64,000 bases of DNA from an uncultured Coriobacteriaceae bacterium (GTDB lineage Bacteria; Actinomycetota; Coriobacteriia; Coriobacteriales; Atopobiaceae): contig CADBJR010000003.1 of NCBI GenBank assembly GCA_902795065.1, forward strand, positions 1 to 64,000. The letters are read 5' to 3'. Below are positions 8,711 to 17,293 of the stretch, in pieces. A program made the translations under genes and the position numbers. Each line of letters opens with the position of its first letter. The first letter of the stretch is position 1. The notes beneath the pieces are model-generated. The model worked only from the letters and a program-made list of their open reading frames with translations, made no database searches and was not told where the DNA came from.

Positions 8711-9634
8711 TTGAAGCTCTTCCCCTCGATAAACCCCGTGATCGCGGGCGGTGCGGGCCGCATCTTCGGTCCCGGCCCCGCTGAGCTGCTCGCGCGCACG
8801 CGTGCGACGGGCAGCCTGCATGCCGCCGCCGCTGAGATGGGCATGGCCTACAGCAAGGCCACCCGCATCATCCGCACGGCAGAGGACGGGCTGGGCCATG
8901 CGCTGCTCGAGCGCAAGCGCGGCGGCACCGCGGGCGGTGGATCGGCGCTCACGTTCGAGGCGGAGCTGCTGCTCGCGCGCTACGACGCGTGGCGGACCGA
9001 GGCCGCGGCAACTGCGGAATCCCTCTACGAGCGGCGGTTCTCGCGGTTGGGCTGCGTGGTCATGGCGAGCGGTGAGTCGCGGCGCTTCGGGTCGAACAAG
9101 CTGACCGCTCCGTTCGCAGGCTCCACGGTGCTCGAGCATACGCTTGCGGCGCTTCCTTCCGACCTGCTCGACGTGCGCGTGGTCACGCGGAGCGCCGATG
9201 TCGCAGCGCTCGCGGAGAGCTGCGGGGCGACCGCCGTGCTCCACGACGGCCCGCTTCAGAGCGACACCATCCGTGCGGGGCTTGCTGCCATCGGCGATGC
9301 TCCCGCCTGCCTCTTCGTGCCCGGCGACCAGCCGCTCCTCTCGGAGGCGAGCGTGCGTGTGCTCGTGCTTACAGCGGCAGAGAACCCCGATGCGATTATC
9401 CGCCTTGCCCATGACGGCGCGCCCGGCTCGCCCGTCATCTGGCCGTGCGACTGCCTTGATGAGCTCGCTGCGCTCGAAGGAGACGTCGGCGGCTCCGAGC
9501 TGCTGCGCACGCGGCCCCACCTCGCTTCCCGCGTCATCCTGGTCGAAGCCGCACGCGCCTGCGAGCTTCTCGATATCGACACCCCCGAGCAGCTGGAAGA
9601 GCTCGAACGTTACGTCTTGAGGAGGACGCCATGA
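8711..9634 (+). CDS. Fusion of a ModE-type HTH and a MocA-like nucleotidyltransferase
   Basis: About 307 residues from TTG 8711 (GGAAGG upstream). Residues about 5-90 form a LysR/ModE-like winged helix ([52 protein letters not shown]). Residues about 110-300 are a MobA/MocA nucleotidyltransferase: [16 protein letters not shown] matches the NTP-binding loop, followed by [10 protein letters not shown]. MocA transfers CMP to molybdopterin for xanthine-dehydrogenase-type hydroxylases. The fusion may couple cofactor maturation with molybdate-responsive DNA binding. It overlaps ridA by 4 bases (ATGA). Confidence 0.8.
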   Translation: MKLFPSINPVIAGGAGRIFGPGPAELLARTRATGSLHAAAAEMGMAYSKATRIIRTAEDGLGHALLERKRGGTAGGGSALTFEAELLLARYDAWRTEAAATAESLYERRFSRLGCVVMASGESRRFGSNKLTAPFAGSTVLEHTLAALPSDLLDVRVVTRSADVAALAESCGATAVLHDGPLQSDTIRAGLAAIGDAPACLFVPGDQPLLSEASVRVLVLTAAENPDAIIRLAHDGAPGSPVIWPCDCLDELAALEGDVGGSELLRTRPHLASRVILVEAARACELLDIDTPEQLEELERYVLRRTP

Positions 9635-10014
9635 ACAACCGCGCCATCGCAACCGCCAACGCTCCTGCGGCCATCGGGCCCTACAGCCAGGGAGTTGCCG
9701 CGGAGGGCGTCTCGATCAACGTGAGCGGACAGCTCGGCCTCGTCCCCGCTACGGGCGAGTTTGCGGGCGACGATATCCGAAGCCAGACCCGCCAGAGCCT
9801 CTCCAACATCAAGGCCATCCTCGAGGCGGCCGGCGCCACGATGGCCGACGTTGTCGAGACGACCGTGCTGCTCACCGACATCGCCGAGTTCGGCGCCATG
9901 AACGAGGTGTATGCGGAGTTCTTCGAGGCGCCCTATCCCGCGCGCGCTGCGTTCCAGGTTGTCGCGCTGCCCAAGGGCGGCAAGGTCGAGATCAAGGCCC
10001 TCGCCCGCATCTAG
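9631..10014 (+). CDS. ridA: RidA family enamine/imine deaminase
   Basis: 127 residues, full family length. Signatures: [12 protein letters not shown] at the N-terminus, [13 protein letters not shown], and [24 protein letters not shown], which contains the conserved Arg of the active site. RidA proteins hydrolyse reactive 2-aminoacrylate and related enamines formed by PLP enzymes; two candidate sources, YgeX and another PALP enzyme, are encoded elsewhere in the window. It is translationally coupled to the HTH-MocA gene (ATGA overlap). Confidence 0.9.
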   Translation: MNNRAIATANAPAAIGPYSQGVAAEGVSINVSGQLGLVPATGEFAGDDIRSQTRQSLSNIKAILEAAGATMADVVETTVLLTDIAEFGAMNEVYAEFFEAPYPARAAFQVVALPKGGKVEIKALARI

Positions 10015-10024
10015 CGGAGAAATC

Positions 10025-10083
10025 CTGTCAAATAACCTGTCCCTTTGACAGAAAACCTGTCAAAGGGACAGGTTATTTGACAG
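10025..10083. repeat. Head-to-head pair of CTGTCAAA repeats (27-bp inverted repeat)
   Basis: Two copies of the 27-bp repeat in opposite orientation (10025-10051 and 10057-10083), separated by AAAAC. The arms are perfect reverse complements, so transcripts from either strand would fold into a long hairpin. It lies right after the ridA stop codon. Confidence 0.9.
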
Positions 10084-10088
10084 AAAAA

Positions 10089-10111
10089 CCCGCAGGTCAG
10101 AGGCCTGCGGG
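10089..10111 (-). terminator. Intrinsic terminator for the small membrane protein gene
   Basis: Stem CCCGCAGG / CCTGCGGG with a 7-base loop. On the minus strand it is followed by TTTTT. It lies 8 bases past the stop of the gene ending at 10119. Confidence 0.85.
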
Positions 10112-10118
10112 TCTGCTA

Positions 10119-10361
10119 TCAGCGCTCTTTCTTCTCGCGGCGCTCGCGCATCTCGGACTTCAGCCGGTAGAGCAGCGGGGGCCCGAGGTAGACGATGGCG
10201 GCGCATGCCGCTGCTGCGAGAAGGGCGACGCTCCAGTTGAGTGAGAAGGGCTGGCCCGTGGCGCGCGACCTGATGAATGCTGAGAGCGCCGCCGCTCCGA
10301 TCACGACCGCGAAGACGAGCAACGACTCGAGCCTCGGGTTCAGCCTCTTGCCACCGGACAT
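10119..10361 (-). CDS. Small membrane protein of unknown function
   Basis: 80 residues with two membrane segments (about residues 13-30 and 42-62) and a very basic tail ending RERREKKER, which should face the cytoplasm. I do not recognise a family. The start has AAGGAAGG 6 bases upstream. It is the last gene before a clear terminator and lies downstream of the paaK-ACT pair on the same strand, separated by about 55 bases. Confidence 0.65.
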   Translation of the reverse strand: MSGGKRLNPRLESLLVFAVVIGAAALSAFIRSRATGQPFSLNWSVALLAAAACAAIVYLGPPLLYRLKSEMRERREKKER

Positions 10362-10416
10362 CTGCTACCTTCCTTCCATCGAACGGGCGCACCGCTCAAT
10401 GATACCGCGTTCCGCG

Positions 10417-10845
10417 CTACGAGGCGATGTCGTCGTAGTGCAGCGTCTTGAAGCCGGCGCGCTCGATGGCCGCCTCGGCCCTGTCGCGGTCCTCGGGCTT
10501 GATCTTGAGCACGTCGATGGCGACGTCGCCGTTGGACTGGAAGCAGTAGCCGTACTCGATGTTGACCTTGGTGGTGTCGAGGGCCTCGAGGAGCTCGGCG
10601 AGGGCGCCGGGACGGTCGGGAAGCTCGACGGCCAGCACCTTGGTCTTGGTGGCGCGGAATCCGGCGTCCTCGAGCACGTCGACGGCATGGAACACGTTGT
10701 CGCAGATGATGCGGACGACGCCGTAGTCGCTCGTCTCGGCGATGGTCAGGGCGTCCATGTTGACGCCGGCATCGGCCAGGGTGCGGCAGAGCGCCGCAAG
10801 GCGTCCCTCGGAGTTCTCAAGGAACACGGTGAGCTGCATGATCAT
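10417..10845 (-). CDS. Tandem ACT-domain protein
   Basis: 142 residues forming two ACT domains (QLTVFLENSEGRLAALCRTL; then VLAVELPDRPGALAELLEAL). ACT domains bind amino acids or related ligands. Its ATG shares a base with the paaK stop (TAATG), so the two are translationally coupled. The pairing of phenylacetate-CoA ligase with an ACT protein is common in anaerobes that degrade aromatic amino acids. A ligand-sensing or regulatory role is inferred. Confidence 0.85.
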   Translation of the reverse strand: MIMQLTVFLENSEGRLAALCRTLADAGVNMDALTIAETSDYGVVRIICDNVFHAVDVLEDAGFRATKTKVLAVELPDRPGALAELLEALDTTKVNIEYGYCFQSNGDVAIDVLKIKPEDRDRAEAAIERAGFKTLHYDDIAS

Positions 10846-12152
10846 TACTTATCGTCTCCCCTCAAATCGATAACGCGCTTGGCCTTGCCCTCGGAGCGGG
10901 CGATGGTCTTGGGCTCGACGAGCTTCACGCGGATGCCCACGGAGAGCGCCGTCTTGAGCTTGGCTTGGATATCCTTCTGGAGCTGCTCGATGGCGCTGAT
11001 CTGGTCGAAGTCGAAGTCGGGGTTGACCTCGGCCTTGAGCGTGACCACGTCGAGGTGGTTCTTGCGGGTGAGCTCGATCTGGTACCAGCTCGCGACCTGC
11101 GGGAACGTCTTCATGACGTCCTCGATCTGGCTCGGGAACACGTTGACGCCGCGGATGATGAGCATGTCGTCGGTGCGGCCGTGCAGGCGGTCGATGCGCT
11201 TGTGCGTGCGGCCGCAGGCGCATTCGCCGGGGATGATGCGCGTGATGTCGCGCGTGCGGTAGCGCACGACGGGCGTGGCCTCGCGGTCGATGGTGGTGAG
11301 CACGAGCTCGCCCCACTCGCCCTCGGGCAGGACCTCGCCGGTCTCGGGGTCGATGATCTCCGCGTAGAAGTGGTCCTCGGCCAGGTGCAGGCCGTTCTGC
11401 TCCATGCACTCGATGGCGACGCCCGGGCCCATGGTCTCGGTGAGGCCGTAGACATCGAGCACCTTGTAGTCGAGCTTCTCCTCAAGCTCCGCGCGGAAGT
11501 TGTCGGAGAAGGCCTCGGCGCCGTGGATGCCCGCGCGCAGGTGGAAGTCCTTCTTGGGGTCGATGCCCATGGCGATCGCGGTGTCGGCGATGTGCATGGC
11601 GTAGCTGGGCGTGCAGCACAGGATGGTGGAGCCCATCTCGCGCAGGACGCGGATCTGGCGCTCAGTGTTGCCCGCGCTCATGGGGATGGTGGTGCAGCCC
11701 GCCTGCTGGCAGCCGTAGTGCGCACCGAGGCCGCCGGTGAACAGGCCGTAGCCGTAGCAGATGTGCGCCACGTCGTCCTCAGTGCCGTCGGCATACCAGA
11801 TGCCGCGCGCGAAGCAGTCGCTCCAGATCTCGAGGTCATGCTCGGTGTAGCCGCCCACGGTGGCGACGCCGGTGGTACCGGAGCTCATGTGGATCTCGCG
11901 GATGTCCTTCATGGGGACGGCGAAGAAGCCGTAGGGGTAGTTGTCGCGCAGGTCCTGCTTGGTGGTGAAGGGGGCCTTCTTGAGATCGTCGATGGTCTCG
12001 ACAGCGTAGGGATCGAAACCCGCCTCATCGAAAAGGTCGTGGTAGAACTTCACGTTCTCATAACAGGCGATCACGGTCTTCTTGATGCCCTCGAGCTGGA
12101 TGGCCTCCAGCTGCTCGTGGGGCATCTTCAGGATGTCCTGCGGTTTCTTCAT
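10845..12152 (-). CDS. paaK: Phenylacetate-CoA ligase
   Basis: About 435 residues, normal for the family. ANL-superfamily adenylating enzyme: MSSGTTGVATVGGYT (phosphate loop), DVYGLTETMGPG (A5 motif), REATPVVRYRTRDI (A7-type), GRTDDMLIIRGVNVFPSQIE (hinge and C-terminal domain). It activates phenylacetate or aryl-acetate acids to CoA thioesters, as in anaerobic aromatic amino acid breakdown. No indolepyruvate oxidoreductase genes are nearby. The ATG at 12152 follows AAGGAAGG; the longer frame starting at 12194 lacks a good site. Confidence 0.88.
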   Translation of the reverse strand: MKKPQDILKMPHEQLEAIQLEGIKKTVIACYENVKFYHDLFDEAGFDPYAVETIDDLKKAPFTTKQDLRDNYPYGFFAVPMKDIREIHMSSGTTGVATVGGYTEHDLEIWSDCFARGIWYADGTEDDVAHICYGYGLFTGGLGAHYGCQQAGCTTIPMSAGNTERQIRVLREMGSTILCCTPSYAMHIADTAIAMGIDPKKDFHLRAGIHGAEAFSDNFRAELEEKLDYKVLDVYGLTETMGPGVAIECMEQNGLHLAEDHFYAEIIDPETGEVLPEGEWGELVLTTIDREATPVVRYRTRDITRIIPGECACGRTHKRIDRLHGRTDDMLIIRGVNVFPSQIEDVMKTFPQVASWYQIELTRKNHLDVVTLKAEVNPDFDFDQISAIEQLQKDIQAKLKTALSVGIRVKLVEPKTIARSEGKAKRVIDLRGDDK

Positions 12153-12251
12153 AACGAGCCTTCCTTGCTTTCGTGGTGAATCGAGCGTGTACATATCGTA
12201 ATGACTATCTTGATTACGAAATGCACGGGGTTGCGAACGTTTATCGAGGCG

Positions 12252-13595
12252 TCACAATTGCGTGGCGAGCTTCACCGTGAACGCATCGGCTCCCTCGATG
12301 GCGATCTCCGCACCGTAGAATGCCTCGAGCGCGCGCAGGAGATGGGCCGCATCGGCCGCCCCCGCCGTCTCGAAGCTCGAGTGCATGGCCAGCTGTGCGA
12401 GGCCGACGTCAACCGCGTGCACGCTGACCTGCGTGTTGGAGATGTTGCCCAGCGTGAAGCCGCCCGGCGAGTCGCTGCGGTTGGCGAAGGTCTGGTAGGG
12501 CACGCCCGCATCCTCGCACACGGCGGTGAAGACCGCGCGGCTGAAGGCATCGGTCGTGTACTTCTGGTTTGCCGACTCCTTGATGATGACGCCGCCGTTC
12601 AGACGCCCGCAGTTCTCGCCGTCGTAGAGCTCGGGGTGGTTGGGATGGATCGCGTGGCTGTTGTCGCAGCTCACGAGGAACGACCGCGCCAGCGCGCGCA
12701 GATAGTCCTCGTCGGTGCCTCCGAGCGCCGCGTTCACGCGCACGAGCGTGTCGCGCAGGAAGGTGGAATGAGCGCCCTGCTTGGTGCCCGAGCCCACCTC
12801 CTCGTTGTCGAAGCAGCCGAACACGGTGATGCAGGACGGGTTCTGCGCGGCGATGAACGCCTTGAGCGACGCGAAGGCGCACTGGTGGTCGTCGAGGCGC
12901 TGCGCCGAGACGAACTCGTCCGCCCAGCCCCACACGTGCGGCGGCATGCGGTTGTAGAGGAAGAGCTCCTTGCCGAGGATCGACGCCGGGTCGGTGCCCG
13001 CGAGCTCCGCGATCATGGCGTCGAAGGCGCCGCGCCCGAGCAGGCCGGCTGAGAAGATGGGGGCAAGGTCGACCTGGCGGTTGAGCTCGCGGCCCTTGTT
13101 GGTCTCGCGCATCTGGTGGATGGCGACGTTGGGGATGAGCGCCACGTCGCGGTCGCTCGCCACGAGGCGGCTCTTCACACGGCCGTCCGCCGTCCGCACC
13201 ATCACACGGCCCGCGATGCCCAGCGGCCGGTCGAGCCAGGTGGCGTCGATCATGCCGCCGTAGGTCTCGACGTCGATGCGGAGCGTCTCCTGCGGGCCAT
13301 CCATCTCGGGGTTGTGCTTCACCTTGAGCATGGGGGAGTCGGTGTGCGAGACAGCCATCTGGAAGCGGGCGCCGTCCGCGGGGATGTCCGCCCCCGCTTT
13401 GAAGGCGATGATGCTCGAGTTGTTGCGGATGACGTAGCAGGCATCGCCGGGGGCGACGCTCCAGGAGTCGTTCTCGTTGAGGCGGCGGAAGCCGGCCTCG
13501 TCGAGATAGGCGCTGATGGAGGCTACGGTGTGGAAAGCGGTGGGGCTCTTCTCGATGAAGGCGCAGAGCTCCCGGGTTAGGTCGAGATCGGTCAT
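12252..13595 (-). CDS. M18 family aspartyl aminopeptidase
   Basis: 447 residues, the expected length for M18. Metal-binding motifs are visible: AVSHTDSPMLKVK (His, Asp), FDNEEVGSGTKQGA (the Glu pair), SCDNSHAIHPNHPE (Asp) and the C-terminal VHAVDVGLAQLAMHSS (His). These cytosolic zinc enzymes remove N-terminal acidic or neutral residues from peptides. The ATG at 13595 has AAAGGA upstream and is preferred over the longer frame to 13631. It appears to be a single-gene unit. Confidence 0.9.
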   Translation of the reverse strand: MTDLDLTRELCAFIEKSPTAFHTVASISAYLDEAGFRRLNENDSWSVAPGDACYVIRNNSSIIAFKAGADIPADGARFQMAVSHTDSPMLKVKHNPEMDGPQETLRIDVETYGGMIDATWLDRPLGIAGRVMVRTADGRVKSRLVASDRDVALIPNVAIHQMRETNKGRELNRQVDLAPIFSAGLLGRGAFDAMIAELAGTDPASILGKELFLYNRMPPHVWGWADEFVSAQRLDDHQCAFASLKAFIAAQNPSCITVFGCFDNEEVGSGTKQGAHSTFLRDTLVRVNAALGGTDEDYLRALARSFLVSCDNSHAIHPNHPELYDGENCGRLNGGVIIKESANQKYTTDAFSRAVFTAVCEDAGVPYQTFANRSDSPGGFTLGNISNTQVSVHAVDVGLAQLAMHSSFETAGAADAAHLLRALEAFYGAEIAIEGADAFTVKLATQL

Positions 13596-13695
13596 GGCGG
13601 TCCTTTCATGGCTATGTGCACTGCCTACCATAGACCTCTTGCGGCTCCTGCGCCGCCAAGCTGCGGGAAAACCGCAGAATCGTAACGAGATGGTC

Positions 13696-14322
13696 CTATG
13701 CGCCGGCCTGCAACGAGCCTGCCCAATAGGGAAGGCCGACGCGCTCTCCGAGTTCGCGGGCGAGCCGCATCAGCTCGGGCGTATCCGCCTGGTTGATGAG
13801 CAGGCGGTCAGCCAGGGCCTCGGAGCGGATGGCGCGTGCGACGAGCTCGGGTGTGGCGGCATCGTCGGGCGTGCATCCCGCGAGTGCGCAGAAGATCTCC
13901 GGACGATGGACGGCGGAGCCCACGGGCCTCCCGAAACCGGATGCGCCGACCACGAGGATGGTCTGGGCAGAGCCTTCCGGGATGACCGGCTCCCAGGGTG
14001 CGTGCGCCTTGAGCGGCAGTCCGCGTGAGCCGTCGGCTTCGACGACGACGTGGTCCGCTGCTGCGGAGAGGATCTCGAATCCGCAGGTCGGAGCTGCGAG
14101 CTTGCCGCCGTCGACGGGTTCGCCGACGCAGCTCACGCGTCCGGGAAGCGGCGGGCATGAGGCCGTGGAGATGCCGGGAAACGGCAGGATGCGCGTCGAG
14201 GTGGCGAGCACGACGGTGCCCTGCAGCTCCTCGGCAAGCCGTGCGAGCAGCGTCGTCTTGCCCCCGCTGCCGATGACGGCGGTGATGCCGGGTTCTATGT
14301 GCAGCTTTTCTGCCAGCTCCAT
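13696..14322 (-). CDS. yqeC: Selenium-dependent molybdenum hydroxylase maturation protein YqeC
   Basis: 208 residues. A P-loop (IGSGGKTTLLARLAEEL, residues about 17-33) and VVLATSTRI, VVEADGSRGLPLKAH match the YqeC family, a putative NTPase that always accompanies YqeB and selenium-dependent xanthine/purine hydroxylases. It points away from the plus-strand selenium cluster starting at 15304 but clearly belongs to the same pathway. Its start is close to the promoter region of the small membrane gene at 14387. Confidence 0.85.
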   Translation of the reverse strand: MELAEKLHIEPGITAVIGSGGKTTLLARLAEELQGTVVLATSTRILPFPGISTASCPPLPGRVSCVGEPVDGGKLAAPTCGFEILSAAADHVVVEADGSRGLPLKAHAPWEPVIPEGSAQTILVVGASGFGRPVGSAVHRPEIFCALAGCTPDDAATPELVARAIRSEALADRLLINQADTPELMRLARELGERVGLPYWAGSLQAGA

Positions 14323-14386
14323 GCGAATCTCCCATCCGGGTAGCAGAACCTATAATAGGGGAGAACAATGCTCTGGAAGGGGTTCC

Positions 14387-14554
14387 ATGGACTTCAACTT
14401 CGACGCGCTGGCAGCGATCATCGTGCCCATCCTCGTGGTGGCGATCGGCGCGGCGGTCATCAAGAAGGCCATCGGCGTCGTCATCACGCTCGTCGCGGTC
14501 CTCATCATCGGATTGATGGTCGCCCGGGCGCTCGGCATATCGCCGGGCATGTAG
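14387..14554 (+). CDS. Small hydrophobic membrane protein
   Basis: 55 residues; ATG 14387 preceded by GGAAGGGG. Nearly all of the sequence is hydrophobic (IIVPILVVAIGAAVIKKAIG, VVITLVAVLIIGLMVARALG), giving two short membrane spans. A TATAAT at 14351-14356 is a plausible -10 box. Family unknown. It ends 2 bases before the convergent histidine phosphatase gene. Confidence 0.6.
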   Translation: MDFNFDALAAIIVPILVVAIGAAVIKKAIGVVITLVAVLIIGLMVARALGISPGM

Positions 14555-14556
14555 GC

Positions 14557-15180
14557 CTACACCGGCATCTCCGGGAACTCGGTCATGATGACCGACTCGG
14601 TCTGCAGCGAGGGCATCCACATGTCCGTGCAGGAGTAGACGCCGGTATCCTCATCGAACGCGAACGTGTAGATGCCGCAGTTGCCGATGCGTCCGTCATG
14701 CTCGACGTGCGAATGCTCCTGCCACGTGCGGAAGAACAGCCTCGTGGTCGCTCCGTGGGTCACGACCAGCACGTTCTCGTGGTCGGGACGGCGCATGAAG
14801 TCGTCGATCGCGGGCAGGAAACGGGCCCGCACCTGCGCTTCGACCTCGCCTCCGAAGCTGCCGTAGTAGTCGCCCGATGCCGGACGCATCGCGACGTAGT
14901 TGTCCTGTCCCTCGAGCACGCCGAAGTTCCACTCGCGCAGGCGCTTGTCCATCGTGAACGGGAAGTCCTCGCCCAACGCAAGCTCCAGCGAGCGCCATGC
15001 GCGCTCGGAGGGGGAGGAGTACGCGTGGTCGATCCGGATGCCGAGCCCGCGCAGGTGCTCGCCCGCCTCGCGGGCCTGCGCCACGCCGACCGATGTGAGC
15101 GGCGAGTCGCACCAGCCCTGCTTCTTGTCGAGGAAGTTGAAGAGGGTGTATCCGTGTCGCATGAGGTAGAGGGTGCGCAT
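14557..15180 (-). CDS. Histidine phosphatase family protein
   Basis: 207 residues. The N-terminal LMRHGYTLFN is the phosphohistidine RHG motif. SSPSERAWRSLE, REWNFGVLEGQ (acidic proton donor) and VVTHGATTRL (second His) complete the phosphoglycerate-mutase-like active site. Substrate unknown; many relatives act on small phosphorylated metabolites. The start has GGAAGGAAGG upstream. It is divergent from yedF. Confidence 0.88.
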   Translation of the reverse strand: MRTLYLMRHGYTLFNFLDKKQGWCDSPLTSVGVAQAREAGEHLRGLGIRIDHAYSSPSERAWRSLELALGEDFPFTMDKRLREWNFGVLEGQDNYVAMRPASGDYYGSFGGEVEAQVRARFLPAIDDFMRRPDHENVLVVTHGATTRLFFRTWQEHSHVEHDGRIGNCGIYTFAFDEDTGVYSCTDMWMPSLQTESVIMTEFPEMPV

Positions 15181-15303
15181 GGCTGCCTTCCTTCCGGGTT
15201 GTTCCTTCCACGATACCCTTTCCTCCTTCCACGTGCGAGCGGGGCCGCGGTCCGTCCGAGCGTTATACTTTTACGAGAATAACGCTCGTCGAAAGGAGCT
15301 CCC

Positions 15304-15933
15304 ATGCAGATCGATGCCCGCGGCCTCACGTGCCCCAAGCCCGTCGTGCTCACCCTCGAGGCCCTGCCCAAGCTCGGCCCGGAGGAATTCCTCGAGGTGC
15401 TCGTGAACGACGAGGTCGCCGTCGGCAACCTCACGCGCCTCGCCGAGGAGAAGAACTGCGAGCTGCTCGTGGCGAACAAGGGCCGCCACACCTCGATGAC
15501 CTTCGTGCCGCGCGGCGCCGTCGCGCCCGTCGCATCCGTCGTCGAAGCGGCGGCCGAGATCTGCGAGGTGCCCGCGCCCGAGCCGGTTCCCGAGACGGGA
15601 GACGCCGTGATCGCGGTCGGCTCCGACTCCATGGGCCGCGGCTCCGAGGAGCTGGGACGCATCCTCATCAAGGGCCTCATCTACGCGCTCGCGCACCAGG
15701 AGCGCGTGCCCAAGACCATGCTGTTCTTCAACTCCGGCGCTCGCCTCACCTGCGCGGGCAGCGAATCGCTCGACGATATCCGCGAGCTCGAGGGCCGCGG
15801 CACGAAGATCCTCACCTGCGGCACCTGCCTCGATTACTACGGCATCCGCGACAAGCTCGGCGTGGGCGGGGTCACCAACCTCTACGCCATCGCCGAGATC
15901 ATCGCCACCGAGCCCGACGTGGTCTCGCTCTAG
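15304..15933 (+). CDS. yedF: YedF, sulfurtransferase-like selenium metabolism protein
   Basis: 209 residues. The N-terminal TusA-like domain carries the redox/carrier cysteine in DARGLTCPKPVVLTLEAL. The C-terminal DsrE-like domain contains KTMLFFNSGARLTCAGSES and TCGTCLDYYGI. This two-domain form is the selenium-associated YedF subtype, thought to handle selenium or persulfide in selenophosphate supply. First gene of a plus-strand run that continues through mogA; TATACT at 15264-15269 may be its -10 box. Confidence 0.88.
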   Translation: MQIDARGLTCPKPVVLTLEALPKLGPEEFLEVLVNDEVAVGNLTRLAEEKNCELLVANKGRHTSMTFVPRGAVAPVASVVEAAAEICEVPAPEPVPETGDAVIAVGSDSMGRGSEELGRILIKGLIYALAHQERVPKTMLFFNSGARLTCAGSESLDDIRELEGRGTKILTCGTCLDYYGIRDKLGVGGVTNLYAIAEIIATEPDVVSL

Positions 15934-15947
15934 CAGCTCCGACCGCG

Positions 15948-17062
15948 ATGATCTACCTCAACTGCGCCGCGACGTCCCATGAGCGCCCGCCCGAGGTGGG
16001 CGAGGCGGTGCTGCGCGCGCTGGAGGGGTTCGGCTCGTACGGCCGCGGTGCCGGCGACGAGGACCTCGATGCGACGCGGCTCGTCTTCCGCACGCGCGAG
16101 AAGCTCTGCGATTATCTGGGCTTCTCCCATCCCGAGCGCGTGTGCTTCACGAGCGGGGCGACGCAGGCGCTGAACACCGCCATCCTGGGTTTGCCGCGCA
16201 GGCACGGCCGCGTGGTCGCGACCGACTGGGACCACAATGCGGTGCTCCGCCCCTTGGCGCGCCTTGCCGACGAGCAGGGCGTCCAGGTCGATTTCGTCTC
16301 CGCAGGCAGCGACGGCGCCCTCGATTACGCTGCGTCCGAGGCGCTTCTCGCCGAGCCCTGCGATTACGTGGTCTGCACGCACGCCTCGAACGTGACCGGC
16401 ATGGTCTCGGACGTGTGGCGGATCGTCGCGGCGGCGCATGCCCACGGCGTGCCCGTGGTGCTCGATGCCGCGCAGACGGCGGGCAGCCTGCCGACGTGCT
16501 CTGCGTGACCGGGCACAAGGGACTCATGGGTCCCACGGGCACGGGCGCGATCCTCGTGGCACCCGGAATCGAGATGGGGCCGCTCATAGAGGGCGGGACG
16601 GGCGTCCTGTCCGCGGAGCGCCGCCAGCCTGCGGTCTGGCCCGAGCATCTGGAGGCGGGCACGCTCAACATCTGCGGCATCGCGGGCCTCGGCGCGGCCC
16701 TCGACTGGCTCGGCGAGGTCGGTATCGAGACGATCCTCGACCACGAGCAGGCCCTGCTCGTGCGCTTCCTCGAGGGCCTCGGCGATATCCCGGGCATCGA
16801 GGTCTATGGCCGCTGCGACATGATGCGCACACCGGTCGTCTCGCTCAACCTCGACGGCGTCGAGTCGTCCGTGCTCGCCGAAAGGCTCGCAGCCGATCAC
16901 GGCATCGCCACGCGTGCCGGCCTGCACTGCGCACCGCGCATGCATGCGGCGCTGGGGACGCTCGGCACGGGAGCCGTGCGGTTCTCGTTCAATTGGTTCA
17001 CGGGCGAGGAGGATATCTCCTTCGCGCTGTTCGCGCTCAGATCGATCGCGGGAGCGCTCTGA
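15948..17062 (+). pseudogene. Cysteine desulfurase-like (class V aminotransferase), broken by a small deletion
   Basis: From ATG 15948 the class V aminotransferase fold is clear: MIYLNCAATS, CFTSGATQALNTAI, DHNAVLRPLARL, THASNVTGMVSD and VVLDAAQTAGSLP. The frame then ends at 16508, and from 16490 another frame supplies ADVLCVTGHKGLMGPTGTG (the PLP lysine block), then RAGLHCAPRMH and VRFSFNWF. Between LP and ADVL the family normally has 7-10 residues, so a short deletion (length 1 mod 3) is likely. The gene probably delivered selenium or sulfur for SelD/YedF. It overlaps the DUF3343 gene by one base. Confidence 0.8.
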
Positions 17063-17292
17063 TGGGCGCGGTCGTGAAAAGCCTCGTGGTGACCTTCGCC
17101 TCCACGCACGATGCCATGACGGCGGAGTCCGCGCTCATGGCCCGTGGCGTACCCGGCAGGATCATCCCGACGCCTACCGTGGTGACGGCCGAATGCGGCC
17201 TCGCCTGGAAGAGCCCGCTGTCCGCACGCGATGCGCTGTCCGCCGCTCTCGAGGCGCTGGCGCACGAGGAGATCCTGGAACTGGAGGTCTAG
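17062..17292 (+). CDS. DUF3343 putative Se/S carrier protein
   Basis: 76 residues. The protein resembles the DUF3343 family, small proteins found beside class V desulfurases and selenium genes and proposed to carry Se or S. VTFASTHDAMTAESALM and a conserved cysteine in VTAECGLAW are visible. The start overlaps the preceding stop (TGATG), indicating coupling. Confidence 0.75.
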   Translation: MGAVVKSLVVTFASTHDAMTAESALMARGVPGRIIPTPTVVTAECGLAWKSPLSARDALSAALEALAHEEILELEV

Positions 17293-17293
17293 C

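Noticed and set aside
16490-16508. Selenocysteine read-through of the TGA ending the first half of the desulfurase-like gene
   Set aside because: The conserved downstream part is in a different frame, so decoding TGA would not join the halves.
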